Assembly: GCF_022807975.1 (NCBI RefSeq)
Contig: NZ_CP094358.1
Coordinates: 3,906,001 to 3,970,000, forward strand
DNA: 64,000 nt
Direction: 5' to 3'
Source of the DNA: Abyssalbus ytuae
GTDB lineage: Bacteria; Bacteroidota; Bacteroidia; Flavobacteriales; Flavobacteriaceae
A model generated the notes under the pieces. The model worked only from the letters and a program-made list of their open reading frames with translations, did not search any database and was not told the origin of the DNA. The translations under genes and the position numbers were made by a program. Position 1 is the stretch's first letter. The number at the start of each line of letters is the position of its first letter. Below, piece after piece: positions 54,793 to 62,930 of this stretch.

Positions 54793-55239
54793 TTATTTTT
54801 GATGGGGAGGTAAATCTTGTAAAAAAATATATTTTTCATTTTCATAATCCATTTGGCAAAAATAGTGGTTAAGTCCGTTTGTAATCATTAAATATGACGA
54901 TTTTAAAGAAAGATTGTACCGGGCCACCTGATCAAATGTTTCCTGGGTGATATTTACCGAAGGTGCTTTACATTCAACAGTTATATGTATGCTGCCATCC
55001 GGATTAAAAATTACTATATCGTACCTTTTTTTTAAGTTGTTTATTGTGAGTACTTTTTCAATATTGATAAGTGATTTGGGGTACGATTTTTCATTTATTA
55101 AATAAGAAATAACATGTTGCCGTACCCATTCTTCCGGTTGGAGAATGACAAACTTTTTCCTTATCTGGTCAAAAATGTACGTTTTATTTTCGCTATTTTT
55201 GAAACGAAAGTTACAGGACGGAAAATTTAATTTCTGCAT
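54793..55239 (-). CDS. Solitary HsdR N-terminal-like (PD-(D/E)xK fold) protein
   Basis: The 148-aa product is the N-terminal nuclease-like domain of type I restriction HsdR proteins without helicase or partner subunits. It has QPEEWVRQHVISYLINEK, then RYDIVIFNPDGSIHITVECK, whose Asp and E-x-K residues are the catalytic set, and DQVARYNLSLKSSYLMITNG. No hsdM or hsdS is near, so this is not a restriction system. It is divergent from holA with a 26-bp gap, and is known in this stand-alone form in other Bacteroidetes, with unknown role. Confidence 0.82.
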   Translation of the reverse strand: MQKLNFPSCNFRFKNSENKTYIFDQIRKKFVILQPEEWVRQHVISYLINEKSYPKSLINIEKVLTINNLKKRYDIVIFNPDGSIHITVECKAPSVNITQETFDQVARYNLSLKSSYLMITNGLNHYFCQMDYENEKYIFLQDLPPHQK

Positions 55240-55265
55240 ATGGCAAATTTGAGGATTTTTTTTAA

Positions 55266-56270
55266 ATGGATGAAGTAAAACAAATAGTTACCGACATTCA
55301 GGGGGGTGATATAAAACCTATCTATTTTTTAATGGGCGAAGAACCTTATTATATTGATAAGATAGCCGGGTATATAGAAAAAAATGTACTTACGGACGAT
55401 GAGAAAGGTTTTAACCAAATGGTTTTATATGGTAAAGATGTTACTATTGATGATATTGTGGGGAATGCCAAACGATATCCTATGATGGCCGAAAAGCAGG
55501 TGGTAATTGTAAAGGAAGCCCAGCATTTATCACGCACCATTGAAAATCTGGAAGCTTATGCTTTAAATCCTCAGCCTACTACGGTTTTGGTTATATGTTA
55601 CAAGTATAAAACAATTGATAAAAGAAAAAAGCTTTACAAGGCGGCGGGAAAAAGTGGTTTGGTTTATGAAAGCAAAAAATTGTATGAAAACCAGGTTTCT
55701 GAATGGATAAGGAGGGTTTTAGCAGGGAAAGGATACACTATTCAACCTAAAGCTGCTCAAATGTTAGTTGAGTTTTTAGGTACCGATTTAAGTAAGATTG
55801 ATAAAGAATTTGAAAAATTAACTATTATCCTTCCGAAAGGAACCCAGATTTCTCCCGAAGTTATTGAAGAAAACATTGGGATAAGTAAAGATTATAATAA
55901 TTTTGAATTGAGAAAGGCAATAGGGGAGAAAGATATTTTAAAAGCAACCAGGATTATTAATTATTTTGCACAAAATCCTAAAGATAATCCTATAGTAATG
56001 ACTGTATCGCTGCTGTATAATTTCTTTTCTCAATTGTTGCAATATCATGGTTTGTCCGATCATACCCGGGCAAGCGTAGCTTCGGCATTAAAAATCAACC
56101 CGTATTTTGTTGGTGAATACCAAACAGCTGCCCGTAATTATCCTATGAAAAAAGTGAGTGCCATTGTTTCATATCTACGGGAAGCAGATATAAAGAGTAA
56201 AGGGGTAGGAGCTTCTAACTTACCTCCGGGAGACTTGCTCAAAGAACTGGTTGCTAAAATTTTAATGTAA
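55266..56270 (+). CDS. holA: DNA polymerase III delta subunit
   Basis: The delta subunit opens the beta clamp within the clamp loader. The 334-aa product is of family length and shows IKPIYFLMGEEPYYIDKIAG, a weak AAA+ core without a functional Walker A as is normal for delta, KRYPMMAEKQVVIVKEAQH, and the collar-domain block MLVEFLGTDLSKIDKEFEKL with NYFAQNPKDNPIVM. The match is by pattern across the whole length. It converges on the ABC exporter gene by 8 bp. Confidence 0.9.
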   Translation: MDEVKQIVTDIQGGDIKPIYFLMGEEPYYIDKIAGYIEKNVLTDDEKGFNQMVLYGKDVTIDDIVGNAKRYPMMAEKQVVIVKEAQHLSRTIENLEAYALNPQPTTVLVICYKYKTIDKRKKLYKAAGKSGLVYESKKLYENQVSEWIRRVLAGKGYTIQPKAAQMLVEFLGTDLSKIDKEFEKLTIILPKGTQISPEVIEENIGISKDYNNFELRKAIGEKDILKATRIINYFAQNPKDNPIVMTVSLLYNFFSQLLQYHGLSDHTRASVASALKINPYFVGEYQTAARNYPMKKVSAIVSYLREADIKSKGVGASNLPPGDLLKELVAKILM

Positions 56271-56278
56271 ATGGCTAT

Positions 56279-58102
56279 CTAGTCAAAAGACTGCATTTCA
56301 ACAAGTTTTTTATACGTTCCGTTTTTAGCCATAAGTTCGTTGTGTGTTCCCTGTTCCACTATTTCTCCTTTTTGCAGTACCACTATATTATCAGCATTTT
56401 GGATTGTGGATAAGCGGTGTGCAATCACTATGGATGTCCTGTTTTTCATCATGTTTTCCAATGCTTTTTGAACAAGCTGTTCACTTTCGGTATCCAAAGC
56501 AGAGGTAGCTTCATCTAAAATCATGATGGGAGGATTTTTTAATACGGCACGGGCAATGGATAAACGCTGTTTTTGCCCGCCACTTAATTTGCCACCGGAG
56601 TCGCCAATATTTGTATCGAACTGTACAGGAAGATCTTTAATAAATTCGTAGGCATTGGCAATTTTAGAAGCGTCTTCTACCTCGGCGTCGGTTGCTTCGG
56701 GTTTACCAAGTTTAATGTTATTTTTTACCGTATCGTTAAACAAAATTGAATCTTGTGTGACAATCCCCATTAATCCTCTTAAAGTACTTTTTTGTATATT
56801 TTTAATGTCAATACCATCAATCTTAATATTTCCTTCGTTTACATCATAAAACCTGGTAACAAGATTGGCAATGGTACTTTTTCCACTTCCTGATTGTCCC
56901 ACAAGGGCAACCATTTTTCCTTTGGGAATATTTAAAGAGAAATTCTTTAACACATATTCATCTTCGTATTTAAATGATATGTTACTAAGGGAAATACTTT
57001 CTTCAAAAGAAGTTTTTAAAATAGCGTCCGGGGCATCTTTAATAGTATTTTCTGTTTCCAGAATTTCTAAAACCCTTTCGGCAGCCGCGTTTCCTTTTTT
57101 AACCCCGTAAGAGGCTTTGCTTATAGCTTTGGCAGGAGTAAGAATATTGTAAGCCAAACCCATATATGCAATAAATTCAGCTGAATCCAGACTTTTATCA
57201 ATAAGTACCATTTTGCCTCCAAACCAAAGGAGTACACCTATCACTACAATACCAAGAAATTCGCTGGTGGGTGAAGCCAGGTTTTGCCTGTTAAGCAGGC
57301 TGTTTGAATACCTGAAAAAACGTTGAGTAGAATTTTTAAATTTGTTTAAAAAGCTATTTTCGGCATTAAAGGCTTTAATTACACGTAGTCCACCTAAAGT
57401 TTCTTCTACTATAGATAAAAATTCTCCCTGTTCTTTCTGGACTTTATCAGATTTCTTTTTTAATGATTTACCTATTCGAGAAATAAGCATTCCGGAAACA
57501 GGAATAAAAATAAATACAAACAAAGTAAGTTTAGTACTTATGCCCAACATCATGATAATGGTAAAAAGTATGGTAAGAGGTTCTCTTACAATCAGTTCCA
57601 GGACTGATAAAAACGAATGCTGTATTTCAAGTACGTCTGATGTTATTCTGGCAATAACATCTCCTTTTCTTTTTTCTGAAAAATAGGAGATAGGGAGTTC
57701 TGCTATTTTTTTATATAAACTGTTTCTGAGATCTTTTAATACACCGTTTCTTAAAAAAGTAATGAAGTACATTGCCAGGTAATTAAAAAGATTTTTGAGG
57801 AGGAATAATATAAAAATCAAAATTATTACGAGTACAAGTGCTTTCATATCATCGTCACCGGCATATTTTGTTACCCTGTAATTAACATAATCGAGGATAT
57901 AATCTTTTAAATGCCCTAATTTTGTAAAAGTGGGCTCTTTATATAAGCGTTCACTTTTTTCAAAGAGGACATCCAGCATTGGTATTAGTGCCATAAAGGA
58001 TAAAGCACTGAAAAACGCATAAAGAATATTAAAAAATATATTTAAAACTCCGTATTTTTTATAAGGCTCCGCAAAGCGAAGGATTTTCTTGAAATAATTC
58101 AT
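56279..58102 (-). CDS. ABC exporter, MsbA-like half-transporter
   Basis: The 607-aa product has six membrane helices in the first 330 residues, then an ATPase domain: Walker A VGQSGSGKST, Q-loop GIVTQDSILFND, signature KLSGGQKQRLSIARA, Walker B PIMILDEATSALDTES and H-loop IVIAHRLSTI. It is a half-transporter that should work as a homodimer, flipping lipid A or another lipid or exporting a drug. Its ATG shares one base with the stop of the preceding phosphohexomutase gene, so they are coupled. Confidence 0.88.
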   Translation of the reverse strand: MNYFKKILRFAEPYKKYGVLNIFFNILYAFFSALSFMALIPMLDVLFEKSERLYKEPTFTKLGHLKDYILDYVNYRVTKYAGDDDMKALVLVIILIFILFLLKNLFNYLAMYFITFLRNGVLKDLRNSLYKKIAELPISYFSEKRKGDVIARITSDVLEIQHSFLSVLELIVREPLTILFTIIMMLGISTKLTLFVFIFIPVSGMLISRIGKSLKKKSDKVQKEQGEFLSIVEETLGGLRVIKAFNAENSFLNKFKNSTQRFFRYSNSLLNRQNLASPTSEFLGIVVIGVLLWFGGKMVLIDKSLDSAEFIAYMGLAYNILTPAKAISKASYGVKKGNAAAERVLEILETENTIKDAPDAILKTSFEESISLSNISFKYEDEYVLKNFSLNIPKGKMVALVGQSGSGKSTIANLVTRFYDVNEGNIKIDGIDIKNIQKSTLRGLMGIVTQDSILFNDTVKNNIKLGKPEATDAEVEDASKIANAYEFIKDLPVQFDTNIGDSGGKLSGGQKQRLSIARAVLKNPPIMILDEATSALDTESEQLVQKALENMMKNRTSIVIAHRLSTIQNADNIVVLQKGEIVEQGTHNELMAKNGTYKKLVEMQSFD

Positions 58103-59826
58103 TAACTAAGTTTCAATTCACTTAAAATTCTACCAATCTTAGTGTCCAGGTGGTGGTTAACTTTTTCAAAATCTTCTGCTTTATTTAATGTGCCTTTTAC
58201 ACTAAAGTAGAATTTTATTTTAGGTTCGGTACCGCTGGGTCTTGCTGCCATTTTTGTACCATCTTCAGTATAATATATCAGAACATTTGATTTTGGGATA
58301 TCAATTTTTTCTTCAGTACCGGTTATCATGTTTTTAGCTACGGAAGATTTATAATCCTCTATTCTGACAACTTTAGCCCCATCAATGGTTTTTACAGGAT
58401 TTTCTCTGAGGTCAATCATCATTTGAGATATTTCCTGTAATCCGCTAATGCCTTTTTTTGTAAGGGAGATTAGTTTTTCTTTAAAAAAACCAAACTGGAC
58501 ATAACTGTTTATGAGTTCCTGATAGAATGAACTACCGTTTGCTTTTGCTTCTGCCGCAATCTCACAAGCCAACAACGAAGCTGTAACAGCATCTTTATCC
58601 CTCACAAAATCGCCTACCATAAAACCAAAACTTTCTTCACCACCACCAATAAATTGCTGATTTGGATAGTCTTCTATCATTTTGGCAATCCATTTAAAAC
58701 CAGTTAGGGAAACTTTGCATTCGACATCATATGCTTTTGCTAATTCATTCATCATGGGAGTGGAAACAATAGTGGTAGCTATAAATTCATTTCCTTCCAG
58801 TTTTCCTGAATTTTTCCATTTATCCAGCAAAAATTTAGTCATTAAAACCATAGTTTGGTTTCCGTTAAGTAAAATCATTTTTCCGTCCAGGCCTCTTACT
58901 GCTACGCCTAACCTGTCACAGTCGGGGTCAGTACCTATCACCATATCCGCATTCACTTCTTCTGCTTTTTTAAGCGCCATTGTTAATGCTTCGGGTTCTT
59001 CGGGGTTTGGAGATTTTACTGTTGGAAAATTACCATCAGGTTTGGCTTGTTCCTCTACTATATAAACATTTTTATATCCTGCTCTTTTTAAAACTTCGGG
59101 TAAAATAGTAATAGATGTCCCGTGTAATGAAGTAAATACTATTTTAAAATTGTCTTTGCCTTTTGTGCCAAAACTTCCATTATTTATAGATTCTTTAATA
59201 AAAGCTTCATCAATTTCCCGGTCTATAATACTTAATAGGCTATGATTTGCATCAAAGTTGATATCTTCAAAATTGAGAGATTCAATTTCATTTATAATTT
59301 CAGCATCCTGTGGAGGCACAATTTGTCCACCATCTGCCCAATATACTTTATAACCATTATACTCGGGAGGATTATGGGAAGCCGTAAGTACTACCCCACA
59401 TTTACATCCAAGATGTTTTACGGTAAAAGAAAGTTCAGGGGTGGGCCTTAACTCGGAAAACAGATAAACTTTAATTCCATTGGCAGAAAATACGTTAGCC
59501 ACAACCCTGGCTAGTGTATCGCTATTGTTACGGCAATCGTAGGCAATAGCTACTTTTATTTCTTCGTTTTTAAAAACTTTTTTGAGATAATTGCTTAAGC
59601 CCTGTGTGTTTTTCCCAAGAGTGTATTTATTTATACGATTAGTTCCCACACCCATGGTGCCACGCATTCCTCCTGTTCCAAATTCAAGGTTTTTATAAAA
59701 GCTCTCTTTTAATTCATCCGCGTTGGTATCTATTAGTTTTTGAACCTCTTTTTTGGTTTCATCATCAAAAAAATCTGTTAACCAGGATTTAGCATTGTTT
59801 ATAACGGTTTCTATAGTTATTTCCAT
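58102..59826 (-). CDS. Phosphohexomutase (phosphoglucomutase/phosphomannomutase)
   Basis: The 574-aa enzyme moves phosphate between C1 and C6 of hexose phosphates, feeding sugar-nucleotide synthesis. It has the phosphoserine loop [18 protein letters not shown] near residue 148, the metal-binding [13 protein letters not shown], sugar-binding [20 protein letters not shown], and the phosphate-binding [14 protein letters not shown] near the end. The size fits the long PGM/PMM group. Substrate (glucose or mannose) is not decided by sequence. It is coupled to the ABC exporter gene. Confidence 0.9.
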   Translation of the reverse strand: MEITIETVINNAKSWLTDFFDDETKKEVQKLIDTNADELKESFYKNLEFGTGGMRGTMGVGTNRINKYTLGKNTQGLSNYLKKVFKNEEIKVAIAYDCRNNSDTLARVVANVFSANGIKVYLFSELRPTPELSFTVKHLGCKCGVVLTASHNPPEYNGYKVYWADGGQIVPPQDAEIINEIESLNFEDINFDANHSLLSIIDREIDEAFIKESINNGSFGTKGKDNFKIVFTSLHGTSITILPEVLKRAGYKNVYIVEEQAKPDGNFPTVKSPNPEEPEALTMALKKAEEVNADMVIGTDPDCDRLGVAVRGLDGKMILLNGNQTMVLMTKFLLDKWKNSGKLEGNEFIATTIVSTPMMNELAKAYDVECKVSLTGFKWIAKMIEDYPNQQFIGGGEESFGFMVGDFVRDKDAVTASLLACEIAAEAKANGSSFYQELINSYVQFGFFKEKLISLTKKGISGLQEISQMMIDLRENPVKTIDGAKVVRIEDYKSSVAKNMITGTEEKIDIPKSNVLIYYTEDGTKMAARPSGTEPKIKFYFSVKGTLNKAEDFEKVNHHLDTKIGRILSELKLS

Positions 59827-59843
59827 TGTTTTTTAAGTTTACA

Positions 59844-59851
59844 CAAATTTA
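59844..59851 (-). promoter_or_regulatory. Candidate -7 element of the phosphohexomutase operon
   Basis: On the minus strand TAAATTTG lies about 18 bp before the start codon. No TTG is seen at the usual upstream distance. Confidence 0.38.
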
Positions 59852-59886
59852 TAAAAGATGATAGTGGAAAATTGCATTATTTATAA

Positions 59887-60846
59887 TTAATTAAGATTTA
59901 ATGTGTCAGAAATTTTATAACGTGTATTGCCGGTTTTGGTACGAAGAATGATTTCGCCCAAAAAACCTGCCAGAAATAGTTGAGTACCTATTACCATAGT
60001 GGTTAAGGATATATAAAACCACGGGTTTTGGGTAACGAGTATAGCAGGAGTGCCATCATATAGCTTAATTAATTTGGTAACACCAATATAACCTGCAGCC
60101 AAAAATCCAACAAAAAACATTAAAACCCCGAGAGCTCCAAAAAGATGCATCGGTCTTTTTCCAAATTTAGATATAAACCATATGGTTATTAGATCTAAAA
60201 AACCATTTATAAATCGTTCCATGCCAAATTTGGTCTTTCCATACTTTCTGGCCTGATGTTTAACTATTTTTTCATCAATTTTTTTAAAACCTGCATTCTT
60301 TGCCAGCACGGGAATATAGCGATGCATCTCTCCATATACATCAATATTTTTTACTACCTGATTTTTATATGCCTTTAATCCGCAGTTAAAATCATGGAGT
60401 TTTAAACCGGAGGTTCTTCTTGCTGCCCAGTTAAAGAGTTTGGAAGGTAAATTTTTGGCAAAAATAGAATCATATCTCTTTTTTTTCCACCCTGAAACAA
60501 GATCATAATCATCTTTAGTAATCAGGCTGTAAAGTTCGGGAATTTCTTCCGGGTTATCCTGAAGGTCGGCATCCATGGTTATAATTACATCTCCATATGC
60601 TATTTCAAAGCCTGCATGAAGTGCTTGTGATTTCCCGAAATTTTTTAAAAATTTTATTCCTTTTATATTTTGGTTTTTGGCTGAGAGTTCCTGTATGGTC
60701 TCCCACGAGCCGTCTGTACTACCATCATCAATAAAAATGATTTCATAAGAAAAATGATTGGACTGCATAACCTTTGCAATCCAATCATGAAGTTCTTTTA
60801 ATGACTCTTTTTCGTTTAGTAGTGGTATTACTACTGATATATTCAT
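59887..60846 (-). CDS. GT2 glycosyltransferase with two C-terminal membrane helices
   Basis: The 319-aa product resembles dolichol/undecaprenyl-phosphate sugar synthases: VVIPLLNEKESLKELHDWI, FIDDGSTDGSWETIQ, GFEIAYGDVIITMDADLQD with the D-x-D metal site, and GMHR-like YGEMHRYIPVLAKNAGF. Two helices near residues 232-255 and 270-293 anchor it in the inner membrane. It may load a sugar on a lipid carrier. It pairs with the upstream DUF4199 gene, which lies 40 bp away. Confidence 0.88.
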   Translation of the reverse strand: MNISVVIPLLNEKESLKELHDWIAKVMQSNHFSYEIIFIDDGSTDGSWETIQELSAKNQNIKGIKFLKNFGKSQALHAGFEIAYGDVIITMDADLQDNPEEIPELYSLITKDDYDLVSGWKKKRYDSIFAKNLPSKLFNWAARRTSGLKLHDFNCGLKAYKNQVVKNIDVYGEMHRYIPVLAKNAGFKKIDEKIVKHQARKYGKTKFGMERFINGFLDLITIWFISKFGKRPMHLFGALGVLMFFVGFLAAGYIGVTKLIKLYDGTPAILVTQNPWFYISLTTMVIGTQLFLAGFLGEIILRTKTGNTRYKISDTLNLN

Positions 60847-60886
60847 TTATTAATTTATCATCTGAAAATAATTTCAAAGATATAAA

Positions 60887-61408
60887 TTAGTATTCACTTT
60901 TAGATTTTTTCATTGCAAGTCCTGCAATTAATGACACAACAAAACCGGCAAAGAGGTTAAATAACAATATAAAAGGATAAGTTAACCAAAGAAATTTTTT
61001 CTGCATTTCTATTGCATTATTAATTTGATCACTGGTTAGTTCCGGATTTTGTTCAGCCATTACAGCCTTAGCCATTTCAAAAGATTTATCCCAAAATTCC
61101 GGTTCTATTAGACTTGTAAAAATAAGCATGTAAATTATGCCTATAACCGCAGCAACTAAAGCAACTCCTATGCCCACTTTTAATGCCTGTGCTAAAGATA
61201 AATAGCCTTCATTACTTTTTTTGAATTGATAAATAGCCAAACATATAACAGCAATCATTACAGCTATGTTTACTATTGTAGTAGCGGTAGATCTTTCATA
61301 ATGCATGTCCATCATAAAAAGCATAAGGCTGAATACGATAGTAATACCTCCTAAAAGTAAACCATAATTTAAAGCAAATTTTCCGGTTTTAGGTTCAATA
61401 TTTTCCAT
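60887..61408 (-). CDS. DUF4199 family inner-membrane protein
   Basis: The 173-aa product has four hydrophobic helices and the conserved SLAQALKVGIGVALVAAVIG stretch in the third, with a charged loop EPEFWDKSFEMAKAVMAEQN between the third and fourth. This matches DUF4199, a family I know from Bacteroidetes with no assigned role. Its constant neighbour is a GT2 of the type found here, so assistance to lipid-linked sugar transfer is a reasonable guess only. Confidence 0.85.
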   Translation of the reverse strand: MENIEPKTGKFALNYGLLLGGITIVFSLMLFMMDMHYERSTATTIVNIAVMIAVICLAIYQFKKSNEGYLSLAQALKVGIGVALVAAVIGIIYMLIFTSLIEPEFWDKSFEMAKAVMAEQNPELTSDQINNAIEMQKKFLWLTYPFILLFNLFAGFVVSLIAGLAMKKSKSEY

Positions 61409-61499
61409 ATTAATTAAATTTGATTAGTTATAACAAGTTAGTAATTAACAATCATATTTTGTTACACTTTTTTTAATTATAATTTTTTATCTTATTTAG

Positions 61500-61529
61500 T
61501 TGGTATTTTAGAAAATATAGTTAAATTTG
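61500..61529 (+). promoter_or_regulatory. Promoter of rpmE2
   Basis: TTG (61500-61502), a 19-bp spacer and TAAATTTG (61522-61529) match the flavobacterial consensus exactly. The predicted start gives a leader of about 33 nt. Confidence 0.75.
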
Positions 61530-61567
61530 CACCTCGAAAAATTCGAAGATATTAAAGTATTAAGGAG

Positions 61568-61819
61568 ATGAAAAACGGTATACACCCAGAAAATTATAGA
61601 TTAGTAGCATTTAAAGATATGTCTAATGAAGATGTATTTATAACAAAGTCTACAGTTGAGGCGAAAGAAACTATTGAAGTTGACGGAGTAGAGTATCCTT
61701 TGGTAAAACTTGAGATTTCAAGAACTTCTCATCCGTATTATACAGGTAAGTCTAAATTGGTGGATACTGCCGGACGTATTGATAAGTTCAAAAATAAATA
61801 TTCAAAATTTAAAAAATAA
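61568..61819 (+). CDS. rpmE2: 50S ribosomal protein L31 type B
   Basis: L31 bridges the two ribosomal subunits. The 83-aa product is of type B: it has no Cys and thus none of the zinc-binding residues of the type A protein, so it does not need zinc. Typical blocks are MKNGIHPENYRLVAFKDMSN at the start and HPYYTGKSKLVDTAGRIDKF near the end. It has its own promoter and terminator. Confidence 0.96.
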   Translation: MKNGIHPENYRLVAFKDMSNEDVFITKSTVEAKETIEVDGVEYPLVKLEISRTSHPYYTGKSKLVDTAGRIDKFKNKYSKFKK

Positions 61820-61840
61820 TTATAGGTTTTATAAAAAGGA

Positions 61841-61868
61841 AACCTTCTGTCTTGCAGAAGGTTTTTTT
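61841..61868 (+). terminator. Terminator of rpmE2
   Basis: Arms AACCTTCTG (61841-61849) and CAGAAGGTT (61855-61863) with a 5-nt loop, followed by a T-run. It begins about 20 bp after the stop codon. Confidence 0.87.
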
Positions 61869-62018
61869 ATGCCTTTTATTTTCAGGGAAATTGAAATTGT
61901 TACATTATTTGTAAGTGACCTGCATAAATAAATTACTACTTTTTTTTAACAAGGGGAAAATGCCCTGTAAACCGTTTGCTGAAAAATAATTAGGCAATAT
62001 TACTTAATTTTACCAATC

Positions 62019-62711
62019 ATGAAAAAAATTACAATTGCCATAGACGGGTTCTCCTCAACCGGAAAAAGTACCATAGCAAAACAGCTTGCCCAAAAACTAG
62101 GTTATGTATATGTGGATACGGGGGCAATGTACAGGGCCGTTACTCTTTATGCACTTCAACATAAATACATAAATAATGGAGAAGATAACAGTGAGGGGCT
62201 TATTAACCATTTAGATAAAATTTATGTAGAATTTAAATTTAATCATGAGTTGGGTTTTGCTGAAATGTATCTTAACGGGAAAAATGTAGAAAAAGAAATC
62301 AGGACTCTGCAAGTGTCAAATTTTGTCAGTAAAATTTCAGCAATACCGGAGGTAAGAAAAAAATTAGTCCAATTACAAAAAGAAATGGGTAAAAATAAAG
62401 GTATTGTGATGGATGGCAGGGATATAGGTACTGTAGTTTTTCCTGATGCCGAATTAAAACTGTTTATGACCGCCTCTCCCGAGCACAGGGCAATGAGAAG
62501 GTACAAGGAGTTGATTGACAGGAGAGAAGATGTCAAATATGAAGAAGTCCTGAATAATGTGCAAAACCGTGATTATTTAGATGCTAACAGGGAAATTTCA
62601 CCTTTAAAAAAGGCAGAGGATGCAATTGAATTTGATAATAGCGATATGGGTTTGGAGGAGCAGTTTGAACGTATTTACAATTTTGCGATCAGGGTTATAA
62701 ATGAAAAATAA
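62019..62711 (+). CDS. cmk: Cytidylate kinase
   Basis: Cmk phosphorylates CMP and dCMP using ATP. The 230-aa product has the P-loop IDGFSSTGKSTIAK (Lys16 in GKS), YVDTGAMYRAVTLYAL for the nucleoside base, MDGRDIGTVVFPDAELKLFM and RRYKELIDRRED in the lid, all family markers. The length is normal. It is upstream of rpsA, an order shared by many bacteria. Confidence 0.96.
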   Translation: MKKITIAIDGFSSTGKSTIAKQLAQKLGYVYVDTGAMYRAVTLYALQHKYINNGEDNSEGLINHLDKIYVEFKFNHELGFAEMYLNGKNVEKEIRTLQVSNFVSKISAIPEVRKKLVQLQKEMGKNKGIVMDGRDIGTVVFPDAELKLFMTASPEHRAMRRYKELIDRREDVKYEEVLNNVQNRDYLDANREISPLKKAEDAIEFDNSDMGLEEQFERIYNFAIRVINEK

Positions 62712-62778
62712 ACATAGTTATACCACATAAAAACTACTTCAAAATGTAAATTAGTTATTTCTTTTTTTGTATAATTCT

Positions 62779-62809
62779 TTGTAAATCAAATTATATAGTT
62801 GTAATTTTG
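62779..62809 (+). promoter_or_regulatory. Promoter of rpsA
   Basis: TTG (62779-62781), a 20-bp spacer and TAATTTTG (62802-62809). The leader to the ATG at 62931 would be about 117 nt, long enough for autogenous control by S1; it contains a short ATG frame (MLKEEKG) at 62825. Confidence 0.6.
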
Positions 62810-62930
62810 CAAACCTTTTTAACAATGCTAAAAGAGGAAAAAGGATAAAAACTAAAATTATAATTAACATCTTCTGTATTTAATTTGCTGACCTCTTTAT
62901 TAAGTGCAGAATACAAAATTTTAATCAGCA

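Noticed and set aside
54793-55239. Type I restriction system
   Set aside because: Only an HsdR N-terminal domain is present; the helicase part, hsdM and hsdS are absent.
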